This document shows positions 1 to 8,130 of a DNA stretch of 45,377 bases, one piece after another. The DNA is from Planctomycetota bacterium (GTDB taxonomy: Bacteria; Planctomycetota; Planctomycetia; Gemmatales; Gemmataceae). The notes beneath the pieces were generated by a model. The model ran no database searches and was not told the DNA's origin. It was given only the letters and a program-made list of their open reading frames with translations. The DNA lies in contig VGZI01000025.1 of NCBI GenBank assembly GCA_016872605.1, positions 1 to 45,377 of the forward strand. The letters are read 5' to 3'. Within the stretch, counting starts at the first letter, position 1; the number at the start of each line of letters is the position of its first letter. A program made the translations under genes and the position numbers.

Positions 1-2
1 GC

Positions 3-1487
3 CCCATGACCGATCTCAACGAGCGGTTTTGGAAGGACTATGTCGATTTCGTCCTCGGCCTCCACGAAACCGGCGCCAACTCCTATTCCAACACTGACGG
101 CGAGAATCCGTGGACCTCGTATATCGGCAACGGCGACTTTTACAAGTGGGGTTCCACCGCCGTTCAGATCAAGCCGCGCGCCGACGGCAATTATAAAGCC
201 TCTGTCGCCAACAAAAGCTGGTCCAACGGTTCCGCGACCATCGACATCAACTCAGTCGTCAATTTCTCCGGCTCGAGTGTTACGCCGGCCGTTGGCGATT
301 TCGTCGAGTTCAAGTTTCAATCGACGACCTACAAGATCACCGCCGTCTCCAACCAGGGAAGCTATTACGCGCTCACGCTCGATCAGCCTCTTGCGAATGG
401 CGTGGCAAACGGCGCCACCGCGACCCTCTACAACACCGGCACACCGCGCTACATGGACTATGCCGACAACCCGTACCGTCCTCGACATCAGTTCTGGTTC
501 GGCGCCATGACCTTCGTCGATTGGCTCGGCAACTACAGCGTCTACCACGACGGCACGAACTATACGCTCCGCTGGCCGGGCAACGTCCATGAGGCTCAGG
601 CCTGGACCTGCAAAATGGGCATCTCGGCCTCAATCGACGACATCAAGAACAACCATCCCAATGACTTCGTCGGCTTGACGTTCTTCAGCTCGCCCAACTA
701 CAGCACCTCGGGCGGCGGACAACACAACATGGCCGTCATTCCGCTTGGCCGCAACTATCAAGGCCTCAAGGATTCGCTCTGGTTCCCGCCGTCGACCGTC
801 TCCGGCGGCAAAGCAACCATTACGCCGTACGACGCCGATTTTAACAATGTTCCGAGAGCCAAGGGGGGCACCTCACCGGGGATGAGCCTGATGATCACCT
901 ACAATCTGCTCAGTTCCAGCACCACGAACCTGCGCAACTACGCGACGCCCAGTTCAACGTACCGCGGCTACGCGGGCGGTCTGGGACGAAAAGGAGCGTC
1001 ACGCCTGGTGATTTTCGAGACCGACGGCGCTCCGAATACCCGGTCCATCAAGTCCATCGTCAGCAGTGGCGCCAATTCGTATTACCCCATTCGCGTCAAG
1101 GATCCGACCACCCCGGCCGGCTCCCAAACAGAATTCCCCAGTAGCGGAACGTATTCGGACGCAGAGGTGTTCGCCATCGTCACGCAGATCTGCGCCCTGG
1201 ACACCGCGTCGACGCCAGGTTATTCCACCAAGCGTAAGCCCGCCCAGGTCTATGCGCTCGGTTTCGGTTCGCTCTTCGAGCCCTCGAACAGCACTACTGC
1301 CAAGACCGATGCGCTGAACTTCTTGCAAAGCGTTCAATATTATGGTAACGTCGCCACCAACACGACCGGGAGCAACTTCCCGGATTGGCAACGCGTTTAC
1401 GGCGACACGTCGACCAGGCAGCAACGGTTGCGCGACGCGATCACCAAGATCATGCAGTCCGGCGTGCAGGTTTCACTCATCGAATGA
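3..1487 (+). CDS. VWA / TadG-like pilus-associated protein, C-terminal part (left-truncated)
   Basis: The frame is open to the left edge, so the gene probably begins outside the window; the first ATG inside is at 6. The segment reads like the later part of a von Willebrand A domain: NDFVGLTFF, then GGTSPGMSLMITYNLLS (MIDAS-type threonine loop), then RLVIFETDGAPN (MIDAS-type aspartate strand). The first MIDAS motif (DxSxS) is not visible and would lie upstream. A long insertion rich in Ser, Thr, Asn and Tyr (about residues 25-170) interrupts the fold and suggests an exported protein. In planctomycetes such proteins are often annotated as TadG-related; that assignment is inference. The stop overlaps the start of the ABC ATPase gene (ATGA), so the two are probably co-translated. 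Confidence 0.6.
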   Translation, partial: PMTDLNERFWKDYVDFVLGLHETGANSYSNTDGENPWTSYIGNGDFYKWGSTAVQIKPRADGNYKASVANKSWSNGSATIDINSVVNFSGSSVTPAVGDFVEFKFQSTTYKITAVSNQGSYYALTLDQPLANGVANGATATLYNTGTPRYMDYADNPYRPRHQFWFGAMTFVDWLGNYSVYHDGTNYTLRWPGNVHEAQAWTCKMGISASIDDIKNNHPNDFVGLTFFSSPNYSTSGGGQHNMAVIPLGRNYQGLKDSLWFPPSTVSGGKATITPYDADFNNVPRAKGGTSPGMSLMITYNLLSSSTTNLRNYATPSSTYRGYAGGLGRKGASRLVIFETDGAPNTRSIKSIVSSGANSYYPIRVKDPTTPAGSQTEFPSSGTYSDAEVFAIVTQICALDTASTPGYSTKRKPAQVYALGFGSLFEPSNSTTAKTDALNFLQSVQYYGNVATNTTGSNFPDWQRVYGDTSTRQQRLRDAITKIMQSGVQVSLIE

Positions 1488-2266
1488 TCGATCAACAGCC
1501 CGTCGCCGAGTTTCAGCAGGTGGTCAAGGACTACCAGCAAGGCCTGTTCGGCCTTGACCGCCTGCGAGCCATCGATGGCGTGAGTCTGCGCATCGAAGCC
1601 GGCGAGACCTTTGCCTTGCTCGGGCCTAATCGCGCTGGGAAAACTACCCTCGTCAAGCTCCTTCTCTCGCTGTGCCAGCCGACCGAAGGCGCAATTCTGC
1701 GTTTCGGGATGTCCAGCTCGGATCGGAGCACCCTTGCACGCGTTGGTTACGTGCACGAGAATCAGGCGTTTCCGCGCTACCTGACAGCCCGTGCGCTGCT
1801 GGAGTTCTATGGCGCTCTTGGCTTCCTGTCAGAGCCGACGGTCCAGGAGCGTGCCCCGCGCTTGCTCGAGCGCGTCGGGCTTGCCGACCGCGCCGACGAA
1901 TCGATCAGCTGCTTCAGCAAAGGGATGATTCAACGCCTCGGCATCGCCCAGGCGCTTTTGAATGAGCCGGACTTGCTCGTCTTCGATGAGCCGAGCGAGG
2001 GACTTGACCTGGCCGGGCGACAACTCGTGCGCGATTTGGTGCGCGAGCAGAAAGATCGCGGGAAATCGGTGCTCTTCGTCTCGCACGTCCTCTCCGAGGT
2101 CGAGTTGTTTTGCGATCGCGTCGGCGTCATCGTCGGCGGCAAGTTGGCGTTTGTCGGTCCGATGCGCCACCTCTGTACCGATCCCAAAACCGGCGCGCGC
2201 ACCTCGCTGGAGGTTGCGATCCGTCCGTACTACGAAGGCGCCGCGGCGCCGCTGCATACTTCGTGA
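1484..2266 (+). CDS. ABC transporter ATP-binding protein
   Basis: This is the 260-residue nucleotide-binding subunit of an ABC-2 type exporter. I chose ATG 1484 because it overlaps the previous stop (ATGA) and gives a normal N-terminus; an upstream in-frame start at 1385 would only add residues read out of frame from the preceding gene. Visible motifs are Walker A GPNRAGKT (47-54), a degenerate signature CFSKGM (about 143-148), Walker B LLVFDEP followed by the D-loop EGLDL, and the switch histidine in FVSH (201). The usual GPNGAGKT has Arg in place of its central Gly here; the minimal GxxxxGK[ST] pattern is kept. The permease starts 9 bases downstream. The substrate cannot be told from the sequence. 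Confidence 0.9.
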   Translation: MIDQQPVAEFQQVVKDYQQGLFGLDRLRAIDGVSLRIEAGETFALLGPNRAGKTTLVKLLLSLCQPTEGAILRFGMSSSDRSTLARVGYVHENQAFPRYLTARALLEFYGALGFLSEPTVQERAPRLLERVGLADRADESISCFSKGMIQRLGIAQALLNEPDLLVFDEPSEGLDLAGRQLVRDLVREQKDRGKSVLFVSHVLSEVELFCDRVGVIVGGKLAFVGPMRHLCTDPKTGARTSLEVAIRPYYEGAAAPLHTS

Positions 2267-2275
2267 GAGCTTGCC

Positions 2276-3262
2276 ATGGATGCCCCCGCTGTCATCTACG
2301 CGCTTCGCTGGCTGATCAACGACACGTTTCGGCAAACGCTTGCGAGCCGCGTGTTCTGGATTCTGCTCGGTCTGAGCGTGCTCGCCATCGTTTTTTGCCT
2401 GGGCGTCTCGGTGGAGGGGGGAGCGACTCGCGACGAAGGAGAGTTCTGGACCAGAGACGGTCAACCGCTTCAAGGGCCCGGCAGCGCGGGCCGGCTTACG
2501 CTCATGTTCGGCCTGTTCCAGGCGCCCTTCTCACGAGACGCCAGCGAACCCGTTCATCTTCTGTTGAGCATTTTCGCGTCCTGGATTGCCGGCACGCTTG
2601 GCCTGCTGATGGCGCTGGTCTGGACCGCCGGCTTCTTGCCCGATGCCCTGCAACCGGGGTCCGCATCGGTCCTTCTCGCCAAACCGGCGCCGCATTGGCT
2701 CATACTCTTGGGTAAATATCTCGGCGTGATCTGCTTCGTGGGACTGCATGCGACGATCTTCTTCGTCGGCACCTGGCTGGCGCTCGGGCTGAAAACCGAC
2801 GTTTGGCAAGGCGCCTACCTGCTCGGCATCCCGATCCTGACGCTGCACTTCGCCGTTATCTTCTCAGCTTCCGTACTTCTGGCCGTCCTGTTTCGCAGCG
2901 CGACCGCGTGCGTCATCGGCAGCGTCCTGTTTTGGCTTGTTTCCTATGCCGTCAATTATGGCAGGGATTTTGCCCTGGTCTATGCGGAGTTGAACCCCGG
3001 CGCGCCGCCGCTGCCCGCCTTCACCTCGGCGTTCTCAGAGCTTGGCTACTGGCTGTTGCCCAAGCCGGCCGATTTCTTGATCGTGTTCGAGCAATGTCTA
3101 GAGTTAGGCCAGGTCACAACGACGCTCGCCTCACAGCCACCGTTTTCCACGGTATTGCGAACGGAGCAGTTTCATCCTCTCGCCTCGCTGGCCTCGTCCG
3201 CTTTGTTCCCCGTCGTCGCGCTCTGGGCGGCGTCGTCGCACCTGGCGAGCCAGGATTATTAG
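2276..3262 (+). CDS. ABC-2 type transporter permease
   Basis: A 328-residue integral membrane protein with about six hydrophobic segments: near residues 23-45, 95-125, 140-170, 180-210 and 215-235, with the last one close to the C-terminus (SALFPVVALWAASS). It begins with a cytoplasmic helix and a short motif (DTFRQTLASRVFW) typical of ABC-2 permeases of the NosY/GldF-like kind. A loop of about 40 residues after the first membrane span is hydrophilic and probably periplasmic. It lies 9 bases after the ATPase gene and is almost certainly its partner. The cargo is unknown. Confidence 0.85.
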   Translation: MDAPAVIYALRWLINDTFRQTLASRVFWILLGLSVLAIVFCLGVSVEGGATRDEGEFWTRDGQPLQGPGSAGRLTLMFGLFQAPFSRDASEPVHLLLSIFASWIAGTLGLLMALVWTAGFLPDALQPGSASVLLAKPAPHWLILLGKYLGVICFVGLHATIFFVGTWLALGLKTDVWQGAYLLGIPILTLHFAVIFSASVLLAVLFRSATACVIGSVLFWLVSYAVNYGRDFALVYAELNPGAPPLPAFTSAFSELGYWLLPKPADFLIVFEQCLELGQVTTTLASQPPFSTVLRTEQFHPLASLASSALFPVVALWAASSHLASQDY

Positions 3263-3265
3263 CCA

Positions 3266-4264
3266 TCACGAGCGCGACGGCAAACTCAGCAGCGCCGGCA
3301 CGCGGCGCAGAACGCGAACCATGTTCGGCCGATCGAAATGGTAATCGATCTGCTCGATGATCTCGAACGCCGGGATTTCACCCACGCGGCCCACGACCTC
3401 GCGCAATTCACGGTCGTTCCCGGCTCGCTCCGACGCGACCGCCGCCAAGGCCAACTGGTACCAACGCAGGCATTCGAACGCGCTATCGCGCGTCGCGACT
3501 TCCAAAACAGCGTCGCGTGCTATCTGAATCAATTCATCCCGATCGAGCGGCGTTTCAGCCGCTGCGGCGGTGTCGAGGGCGGTGACGATTAGATTGCCCA
3601 GAGCATAGCTGCGAAAACGCGTCGCGGTCGGCAGATGGTCGGCTTCGGGCCGATCTTCGTTCAGCCGTGCGATCAACTCGCGCATCGGCCGAGAGACGCT
3701 GAGCGGGTCCGCCTGATCTGCCAGGCGCTTCATGATCGCCAGATATTCGTCGCGCGCCAGGAACTTGTCGAGGACAACGTACAAATCGAGTTGAGCAAAC
3801 AGACCGAAGTACGATTCCGGGCCCGCCAGGCCGATCAGCAAGCGAGCACCGGCGCGAAGCAGGCGAAACTCTGCTTCGATCGCCGTCTCGGAGTACGCAT
3901 GGAGCGCGACGAGGAAGTCGGCAACCAACTCGGCGCGCGTCCCGGTCTGTGGGCCGGGGCCCGTCTTTAGAGCCTGCCCGAGCGCCAGGAGTTGCTGTTC
4001 CAGGCGATCGGCGTCCACGTCGCGGATGCCTTCGCCGTGCCACTTGGTGACCAGCCGCGACGTGGCGCCGCGCACGACGTTGAGCGCCTCGGCATAAAGT
4101 TGATCCACATCGATGCCGACGGTTTCGCCGGCCAACAATTCAAATCGCGCGCACAGGGTGGGAATCCTGGCGAGAAACGACTGCATGGCGCTGAGCTCCT
4201 TTTTTCGTTCGAGCTTGCCTTCGATTTCGTCGGCTTGTTGCCGCGCATGTGCCAGACGACGCAC
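3266..4264 (-). CDS. Hypothetical alpha-helical protein
   Basis: I do not recognise a family. The protein (332 residues from GTG 4264) is rich in Leu, Ala, Arg and Glu and appears all-helical, with a charged amphipathic start (RRLAHARQQADEIEGKLERK) that may form a coiled coil. It has no signal peptide and no catalytic motif that I can see. A second possible start, ATG 4186, has a good ribosome-binding site (AAGGAG 9-10 bases upstream) and would give 306 residues. The coding frame seems to continue upstream of 4264 into the region that encodes the small secreted protein in another frame, so the two may be one frameshifted gene. It is convergent with the ABC permease, with only 3 bases between the stops. 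Confidence 0.6.
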   Translation of the reverse strand: MRRLAHARQQADEIEGKLERKKELSAMQSFLARIPTLCARFELLAGETVGIDVDQLYAEALNVVRGATSRLVTKWHGEGIRDVDADRLEQQLLALGQALKTGPGPQTGTRAELVADFLVALHAYSETAIEAEFRLLRAGARLLIGLAGPESYFGLFAQLDLYVVLDKFLARDEYLAIMKRLADQADPLSVSRPMRELIARLNEDRPEADHLPTATRFRSYALGNLIVTALDTAAAAETPLDRDELIQIARDAVLEVATRDSAFECLRWYQLALAAVASERAGNDRELREVVGRVGEIPAFEIIEQIDYHFDRPNMVRVLRRVPALLSLPSRS

Positions 4265-4281
4265 GACTTTGATGAGATCAT

Positions 4282-4620
4282 CGCCGGAGTAGGGGAGCGG
4301 TTCGCCGCGCCGCCAGGCTTCGTCTCGCCGCCAAGGCGGATTGCCAGGAGCGCATCGCCATCGGCGCGAAAGAGAATGGTCGCGCCGACTTTGAACGCGC
4401 TGGTCTTGAATGCATCGCCCACCTGCTGGCCACCAGCGTCCATGACGCGCGTCTGGTCGGTGACCTTGAACACAAGCTCCTTGCCATCGCTTGACAGTGT
4501 AAGCGTCGCCTTGTCCGCGTCAACCTTCTTGATGACCGCTCGCCTCGGTCCATCCTGAGCGGCGCCGAATGTCGCGAGCAAGAGCATGCCAATGCCGCCG
4601 AACACGATGTGCATCCGCAT
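4282..4620 (-). CDS. Small secreted protein, N-terminal segment (3' end unresolved, probable frameshift)
   Basis: ATG 4620 opens a signal peptide (residues 1-21, MRMHIVFGGIGMLLLATFGA) followed by a compact beta-rich domain with the repeating pattern IKKVDADKATLTLSSDGK, FKVTDQTRVMDAGG, FKVGATILFRADGD and AIRLGG. Small secreted planctomycete proteins of this pattern are common; their function is unknown. The open frame literally runs to 3967, but from about residue 105 it is low-quality Ser/Pro/Trp-rich sequence lying opposite the well-formed frame of the next gene. I therefore place the real change of frame near 4270-4310. Inserting one base in the GC-rich run there would join this domain to the helical protein. 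Confidence 0.5.
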
Positions 4621-4635
4621 GGAATCACCCCCGTA

Positions 4636-4691
4636 GGTCAGGCTTTCCCGCCTGACGGGACGCCGATAACGTCAGGCTAGAAAGCCTGACC
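4636..4691. repeat. Intergenic inverted repeat (GTCAGGC family)
   Basis: GGTCAGGCTTTC at 4636-4647 is matched perfectly by its reverse complement at 4680-4691. The internal units GTCAGGC/GCCTGAC at 4637-4643/4650-4656 and 4671-4677/4684-4690 form two smaller hairpins, so the element can fold as one large or two small hairpins. It sits between the starts of two divergent genes, so it is not placed as a terminator. It is most likely a dispersed REP-like element. Confidence 0.7.
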
Positions 4692-4814
4692 GACTTTGCT
4701 CGTGTCATCCTATGGGGTTTGTTTTCGATTGTTTCGCGTTTTTTGTTTGGCACTTTGCCGCGGCCTCGCGTATCATCTTTTCAATTCAATCACCATATCC
4801 ACTTGGGGGTCTTT

Positions 4815-6362
4815 ATGTTCTCTCCCCTGCTTCGGACATCGTTGGCGTTCGTCGTTCTGGCGATGCTCGCCTCAACGGGCGCGGCATCGACGGACGATTC
4901 TGGCAAGAAAAAGAAGCCGAATATCCTGTTCATCTACACCGACGATCAGTCGTTTCGCACGGTCAGTTCGTACCCCGGCGCGTATCCGTTCGCCAAGACG
5001 CCGAATATCGACAAGCTCGCCAAGAAGGGCATCCGCTTCGTCGGCGCTTACAACGGCTCGTGGTGCGCTCCGTCGCGGGCCTCGGTGCTAACCGGCCTGC
5101 ATCCGTTCGGCGTCAAGTCGATGACGTTCAAGGGTCAGTACCCGTCATCGAGCTACGATCCGCTGCTTTGCCGGTATTGGCCCTCCTGGTTTCGTCGGCT
5201 CGGCTACTTCACGGGGCAGATCGGCAAATGGCACACGGGCGCCGACGCCGGCTTTGGCCGCGACTGGGACTATCAAGCCGTCTGGAATCGCCCCGCGCAT
5301 CCCGCCAACGCTCCCAACTATTACAAGAAGCAACTCATCAGCTTTAACGGCGGCAAGCCCAAGGAGGTCGACGGCTACCCGACCGACAACTACACCAACT
5401 GGGCCGTCGACTTTATCCAGGGCAGGACGCGCGACAAGGAAAAGCCGTGGTTCCTCTGGCTCTGCTACGGCGCGACGCATGGCCCCTTCACACCGGCCGA
5501 GCGCCACAAAAACGCTTATCCCAACGTCAAAGTCGATGTGCCGCTCGACCTATTCGGCCCTCGTGAAGGCAAACCAGCTTACGTGCAAGGATTAAACGTC
5601 TGGAAGAAGGGCAAGGACGGCCAACCGGTCTACACAGGCAAGGGCGACTATCAGGACAAAGAGGGCATGACGCTGGCCGAAGGCGTTCGCATGTACAACC
5701 AGTGCGCCATGGCCATCGACGAGGGCGTCGCTCGATTGTTGCAAGCGCTCGAAGAATCGGGCCAGCTCGAAAACACGCTCGTCATCTTCACCTCCGATCA
5801 AGGCTACTCCTGGGGCTATCACGGCTTTCGCCACAAGCTCGGGCCCTACGACGATACGATCCGCGCCCCGCTCATCTTCTCGATGCCCGGCACCATTCCA
5901 CAGGACAAGACCTGCCCCGTCCCGGTCAGCGGCGTCGACTTCGCCCCGACGATCTTTGGCTTCACCGGCCACGACCTGCCCTGGAAGATGCACGGCCGAG
6001 ACATCACGCCGCTATTGAAAGACCCGTCGCGGAGGTGGACGGACCCGATGCTCATCACACACACGGGCCGCAGCTTCGGCGACGACACGCACGATCTGTC
6101 CAAAATGGACATCATCGAAGGCGTGCCGTGGTGGGTGGCGTCGCGCGATGGCAAGACCAAGTACATCCGCACGCTGGTCAAGGACGAGATCGAGGAGCTT
6201 TACGACCTTGATCGCGATCCTGACGAGTTGACGAACCTCGCCTTGCAGCCGGCGCATCGCGCGACGCTGGAGCGCATGCGTGCGCTGACGGTGACGGAGC
6301 TGCGCCGCTGCGACGCCGGGTTCGTGGATCGTATGCCGACGCCGAAGACGGCAAAACGGTGA
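4815..6362 (+). CDS. Secreted sulfatase (formylglycine-dependent)
   Basis: A 515-residue type I sulfatase, probably acting on sulfated polysaccharides in the periplasm or outside the cell. ATG 4815 is chosen because it starts a proper signal peptide (about residues 1-24); an in-frame ATG at 4719 would put 32 odd residues in front. The first metal-binding aspartates are in IYTDDQ (residues 43-44). The active-site motif is CAPSR (84-88), in which the Cys would be converted to formylglycine. Downstream TSDQGYSWGYHG matches the second metal-binding region and GKW the conserved lysine region. The C-terminal motif ELYDLDRDPDELTNLA is typical of the family. It stands alone and divergent from the small secreted protein. 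The exact substrate is unknown. Confidence 0.92.
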   Translation: MFSPLLRTSLAFVVLAMLASTGAASTDDSGKKKKPNILFIYTDDQSFRTVSSYPGAYPFAKTPNIDKLAKKGIRFVGAYNGSWCAPSRASVLTGLHPFGVKSMTFKGQYPSSSYDPLLCRYWPSWFRRLGYFTGQIGKWHTGADAGFGRDWDYQAVWNRPAHPANAPNYYKKQLISFNGGKPKEVDGYPTDNYTNWAVDFIQGRTRDKEKPWFLWLCYGATHGPFTPAERHKNAYPNVKVDVPLDLFGPREGKPAYVQGLNVWKKGKDGQPVYTGKGDYQDKEGMTLAEGVRMYNQCAMAIDEGVARLLQALEESGQLENTLVIFTSDQGYSWGYHGFRHKLGPYDDTIRAPLIFSMPGTIPQDKTCPVPVSGVDFAPTIFGFTGHDLPWKMHGRDITPLLKDPSRRWTDPMLITHTGRSFGDDTHDLSKMDIIEGVPWWVASRDGKTKYIRTLVKDEIEELYDLDRDPDELTNLALQPAHRATLERMRALTVTELRRCDAGFVDRMPTPKTAKR

Positions 6363-6491
6363 TTCGATTGAAATCAGTAGGCGCACGACTTGGGTTGCGA
6401 TCGCCCATTTCGTGCGCAAGGTTCCTTGCGGCGCACGTTCGGATGGTGTCAGCAACGCCAACACCAACAATCCAACCCAAGGAGCCCATTC

Positions 6492-6872
6492 ATGTTTCGC
6501 AATGTTATTCTCGGCACCGTTGCCGTTCTCGCCGTCGGCGCCATCATCGCCGCGGTCCCTTCGGAAAGCTATGCTGGTCGCGTCGGCGGCGCGATCACCA
6601 TCCAGGGACACGCTGCACCGGACGATTATGACACCTACACCATTCGGTTCCAAGGCGGCCGCCTGGCGCATGTGTTTGTCAAGAGCATCAACCGCGCCGA
6701 TCTTGACATCAAGATCATCGACCCAGTGACGCTGCGAGTCGTCGCGCAAGATTTGCGTAGTAACCCCAACGCTCACGTCGACTTCATCCCGGATCGTACG
6801 CGGGAGTATATCGTGCTGATTCACAATTTCAGCCGAGACCGTGGCACTCGCTATGTGCTGCACACGAACTAA
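6492..6872 (+). CDS. Small secreted protein of unknown function
   Basis: A 126-residue protein starting at ATG 6492 behind AAGGAG (6478-6483). Residues 1-28 form a signal peptide ending near SESYAG. The mature part is short and beta-rich (ITIQGHAAPDDYDTYTIRFQGGRLAHVFVKS, with DLDIKIIDP and YIVLIHNFS following) and resembles the bacterial pre-peptidase C-terminal jelly-roll fold, although I cannot confirm this. It has no catalytic motif. A strong hairpin-plus-T terminator follows directly, so the gene ends its transcription unit. Confidence 0.7.
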   Translation: MFRNVILGTVAVLAVGAIIAAVPSESYAGRVGGAITIQGHAAPDDYDTYTIRFQGGRLAHVFVKSINRADLDIKIIDPVTLRVVAQDLRSNPNAHVDFIPDRTREYIVLIHNFSRDRGTRYVLHTN

Positions 6873-6887
6873 TCGCCGTGAATTGCC

Positions 6888-6945
6888 AGAGCCGCGCACG
6901 TTGTAAGCGAAACGCTTCGCTTACTGCGTGTGCGGCTCTTTTGTT
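6888..6945 (+). terminator. Rho-independent terminator of the small secreted gene
   Basis: AGAGCCGCGCACG (6888-6900) pairs with CGTGTGCGGCTCT (6927-6939) with one G-T wobble, enclosing an inner hairpin GTAAGCG/CGCTTAC (6903-6909/6918-6924), and is followed by TTTGTT. It lies 16 bases after the stop of the preceding plus-strand gene. Confidence 0.8.
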
Positions 6946-6955
6946 GCGCCATCGA

Positions 6956-8032
6956 TCAGCGTTGAACGCGGGCGGAGCCTCCCTTGGCGAAGGCTTCGAC
7001 TTCGTCGAGTTTGGCCATTGTGACATCGCCGGGAAACGTCGTGAGCAAAGCGCCGTGCGCCCAGCCGAGCCGGAGGGCTTCGTCGGGCGATCGACCGGCG
7101 ATCAGGCCATAGATGAGACCTGCCGCAAAGCCATCGCCGCCGCCGATGCGGTCGTAGACATCGAGTGTGCACGTTGGGCTGACGTAACGCTTGCCGTCGA
7201 GCCAAAGCACGGCGGCCCAGTCGTGGCGATTGGTGGAATGCACTTCTCGCAGCGTCGTGGCGACGAGCTTGATGTTCGGGAACTGCGTGACGACCCGTTC
7301 GATGAGCGTAAAGAACGCGTCCGGATCGAGTTTCGACTTCCCGGCCTCGACTTCCGGGCCTGAGATGCCGAGCCCTTTTTGCAAGTCTTCCTCGTTGCCG
7401 AAAAGGGCGTCGATATTGCCTGCAATACGGCGAATTACCTGCTGCCCTTTCTGTGCCCCGCCGACCGATGCCCATAGCTTGGCGCGGTAATTGAGGTCGA
7501 ACGAGTTTACCGCGCCGGAAGCCTTTGCGCCCTGCATGCCTTCGAGAATCAGCTCCGAGGTCGTGGTTGAGAGCGACGCGAAGATGCCGCCGGAATGAAA
7601 CCAGCGCACGCCGCGCGCGAAGATCTTGGCCCAGTCGAAATCGCCCGGCTTGAGCAGCGCGCCGGCTTCGTTGGCGCGATTGTAGAAGACGACCGGGGCT
7701 CGCACGCCGTGGGCGCGATCGCTGTAGACGGTGGCGATGTTCGGTCCGCGCACGCCATCGTGCTCGAACCTTTTGTAGAACGGCGTCACACCGGTCTCGC
7801 GCACCCTTCCCTGCACGAGTTCGCCGATCGGATAGTTGACCATGGCGGTCGCGATGCCGGTCCTGAGGCCAAAGCAGTCGGAAAGATTGGCGGCGACGTT
7901 GTACTCGCCGCCCGACACATGGATCTCGGCCGACCGCGCCTTGCGAAACGGAATCACCCCGGGGTCAAGCCTATGGATAAGCGCCCCGAGAGAAAGAAAA
8001 TCGAGTTCGCACGCATCTTTGCGGATGTTCAT
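6956..8032 (-). CDS. kdgK: PfkB-family sugar kinase, 2-keto-3-deoxygluconate kinase-like
   Basis: A 358-residue ribokinase-family enzyme, probably phosphorylating 2-keto-3-deoxygluconate in the cytoplasm for sugar-acid breakdown. The N-terminal glycine motif of the fold is HVSGGEYNVAANLSDCFG (39-56). The C-terminal signature is DVYDRIGGGDGFAAG (291-305), with D300 as the catalytic base and the anion hole in IGGGD; the usual DTxGAGD has Arg-Ile-Gly-Gly here. The motif NSFDLNYRAKLW (176-187) is characteristic of KDG kinases. No aldolase partner lies in the window. The sugar specificity is inference. Confidence 0.85.
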   Translation of the reverse strand: MNIRKDACELDFLSLGALIHRLDPGVIPFRKARSAEIHVSGGEYNVAANLSDCFGLRTGIATAMVNYPIGELVQGRVRETGVTPFYKRFEHDGVRGPNIATVYSDRAHGVRAPVVFYNRANEAGALLKPGDFDWAKIFARGVRWFHSGGIFASLSTTTSELILEGMQGAKASGAVNSFDLNYRAKLWASVGGAQKGQQVIRRIAGNIDALFGNEEDLQKGLGISGPEVEAGKSKLDPDAFFTLIERVVTQFPNIKLVATTLREVHSTNRHDWAAVLWLDGKRYVSPTCTLDVYDRIGGGDGFAAGLIYGLIAGRSPDEALRLGWAHGALLTTFPGDVTMAKLDEVEAFAKGGSARVQR

Positions 8033-8048
8033 GAACTGTCCTCACCAC

Positions 8049-8129
8049 TTTGGAGTGCGGCGGCTCGACGCCGCTTTTTTTTCTTTCTTTGCTTGAAAAA
8101 AAAGCGGCGTCGAGCCGCCGTACTCCAAA
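8049..8129. repeat. Large near-perfect inverted repeat with terminator-like arms
   Basis: The 34-base arms at 8049-8082 and 8096-8129 are complementary with one mismatch, around a 13-base pyrimidine-rich loop. Each arm itself contains a hairpin (GCGGCG...CGCCGC) followed by eight T residues in its own outward sense, so the element can terminate transcription in both directions. It lies between the end of the broken yjbR gene and the start of the kinase gene, both on the minus strand, and probably ends yjbR transcription. The symmetry is unusual for a simple terminator and suggests a dispersed repeat. Confidence 0.85.
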
Positions 8130-8130
8130 T

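Noticed and set aside
4636-4691. Terminator for the flanking genes
   Set aside because: It lies between two gene starts, not after a stop, and has no T tract.
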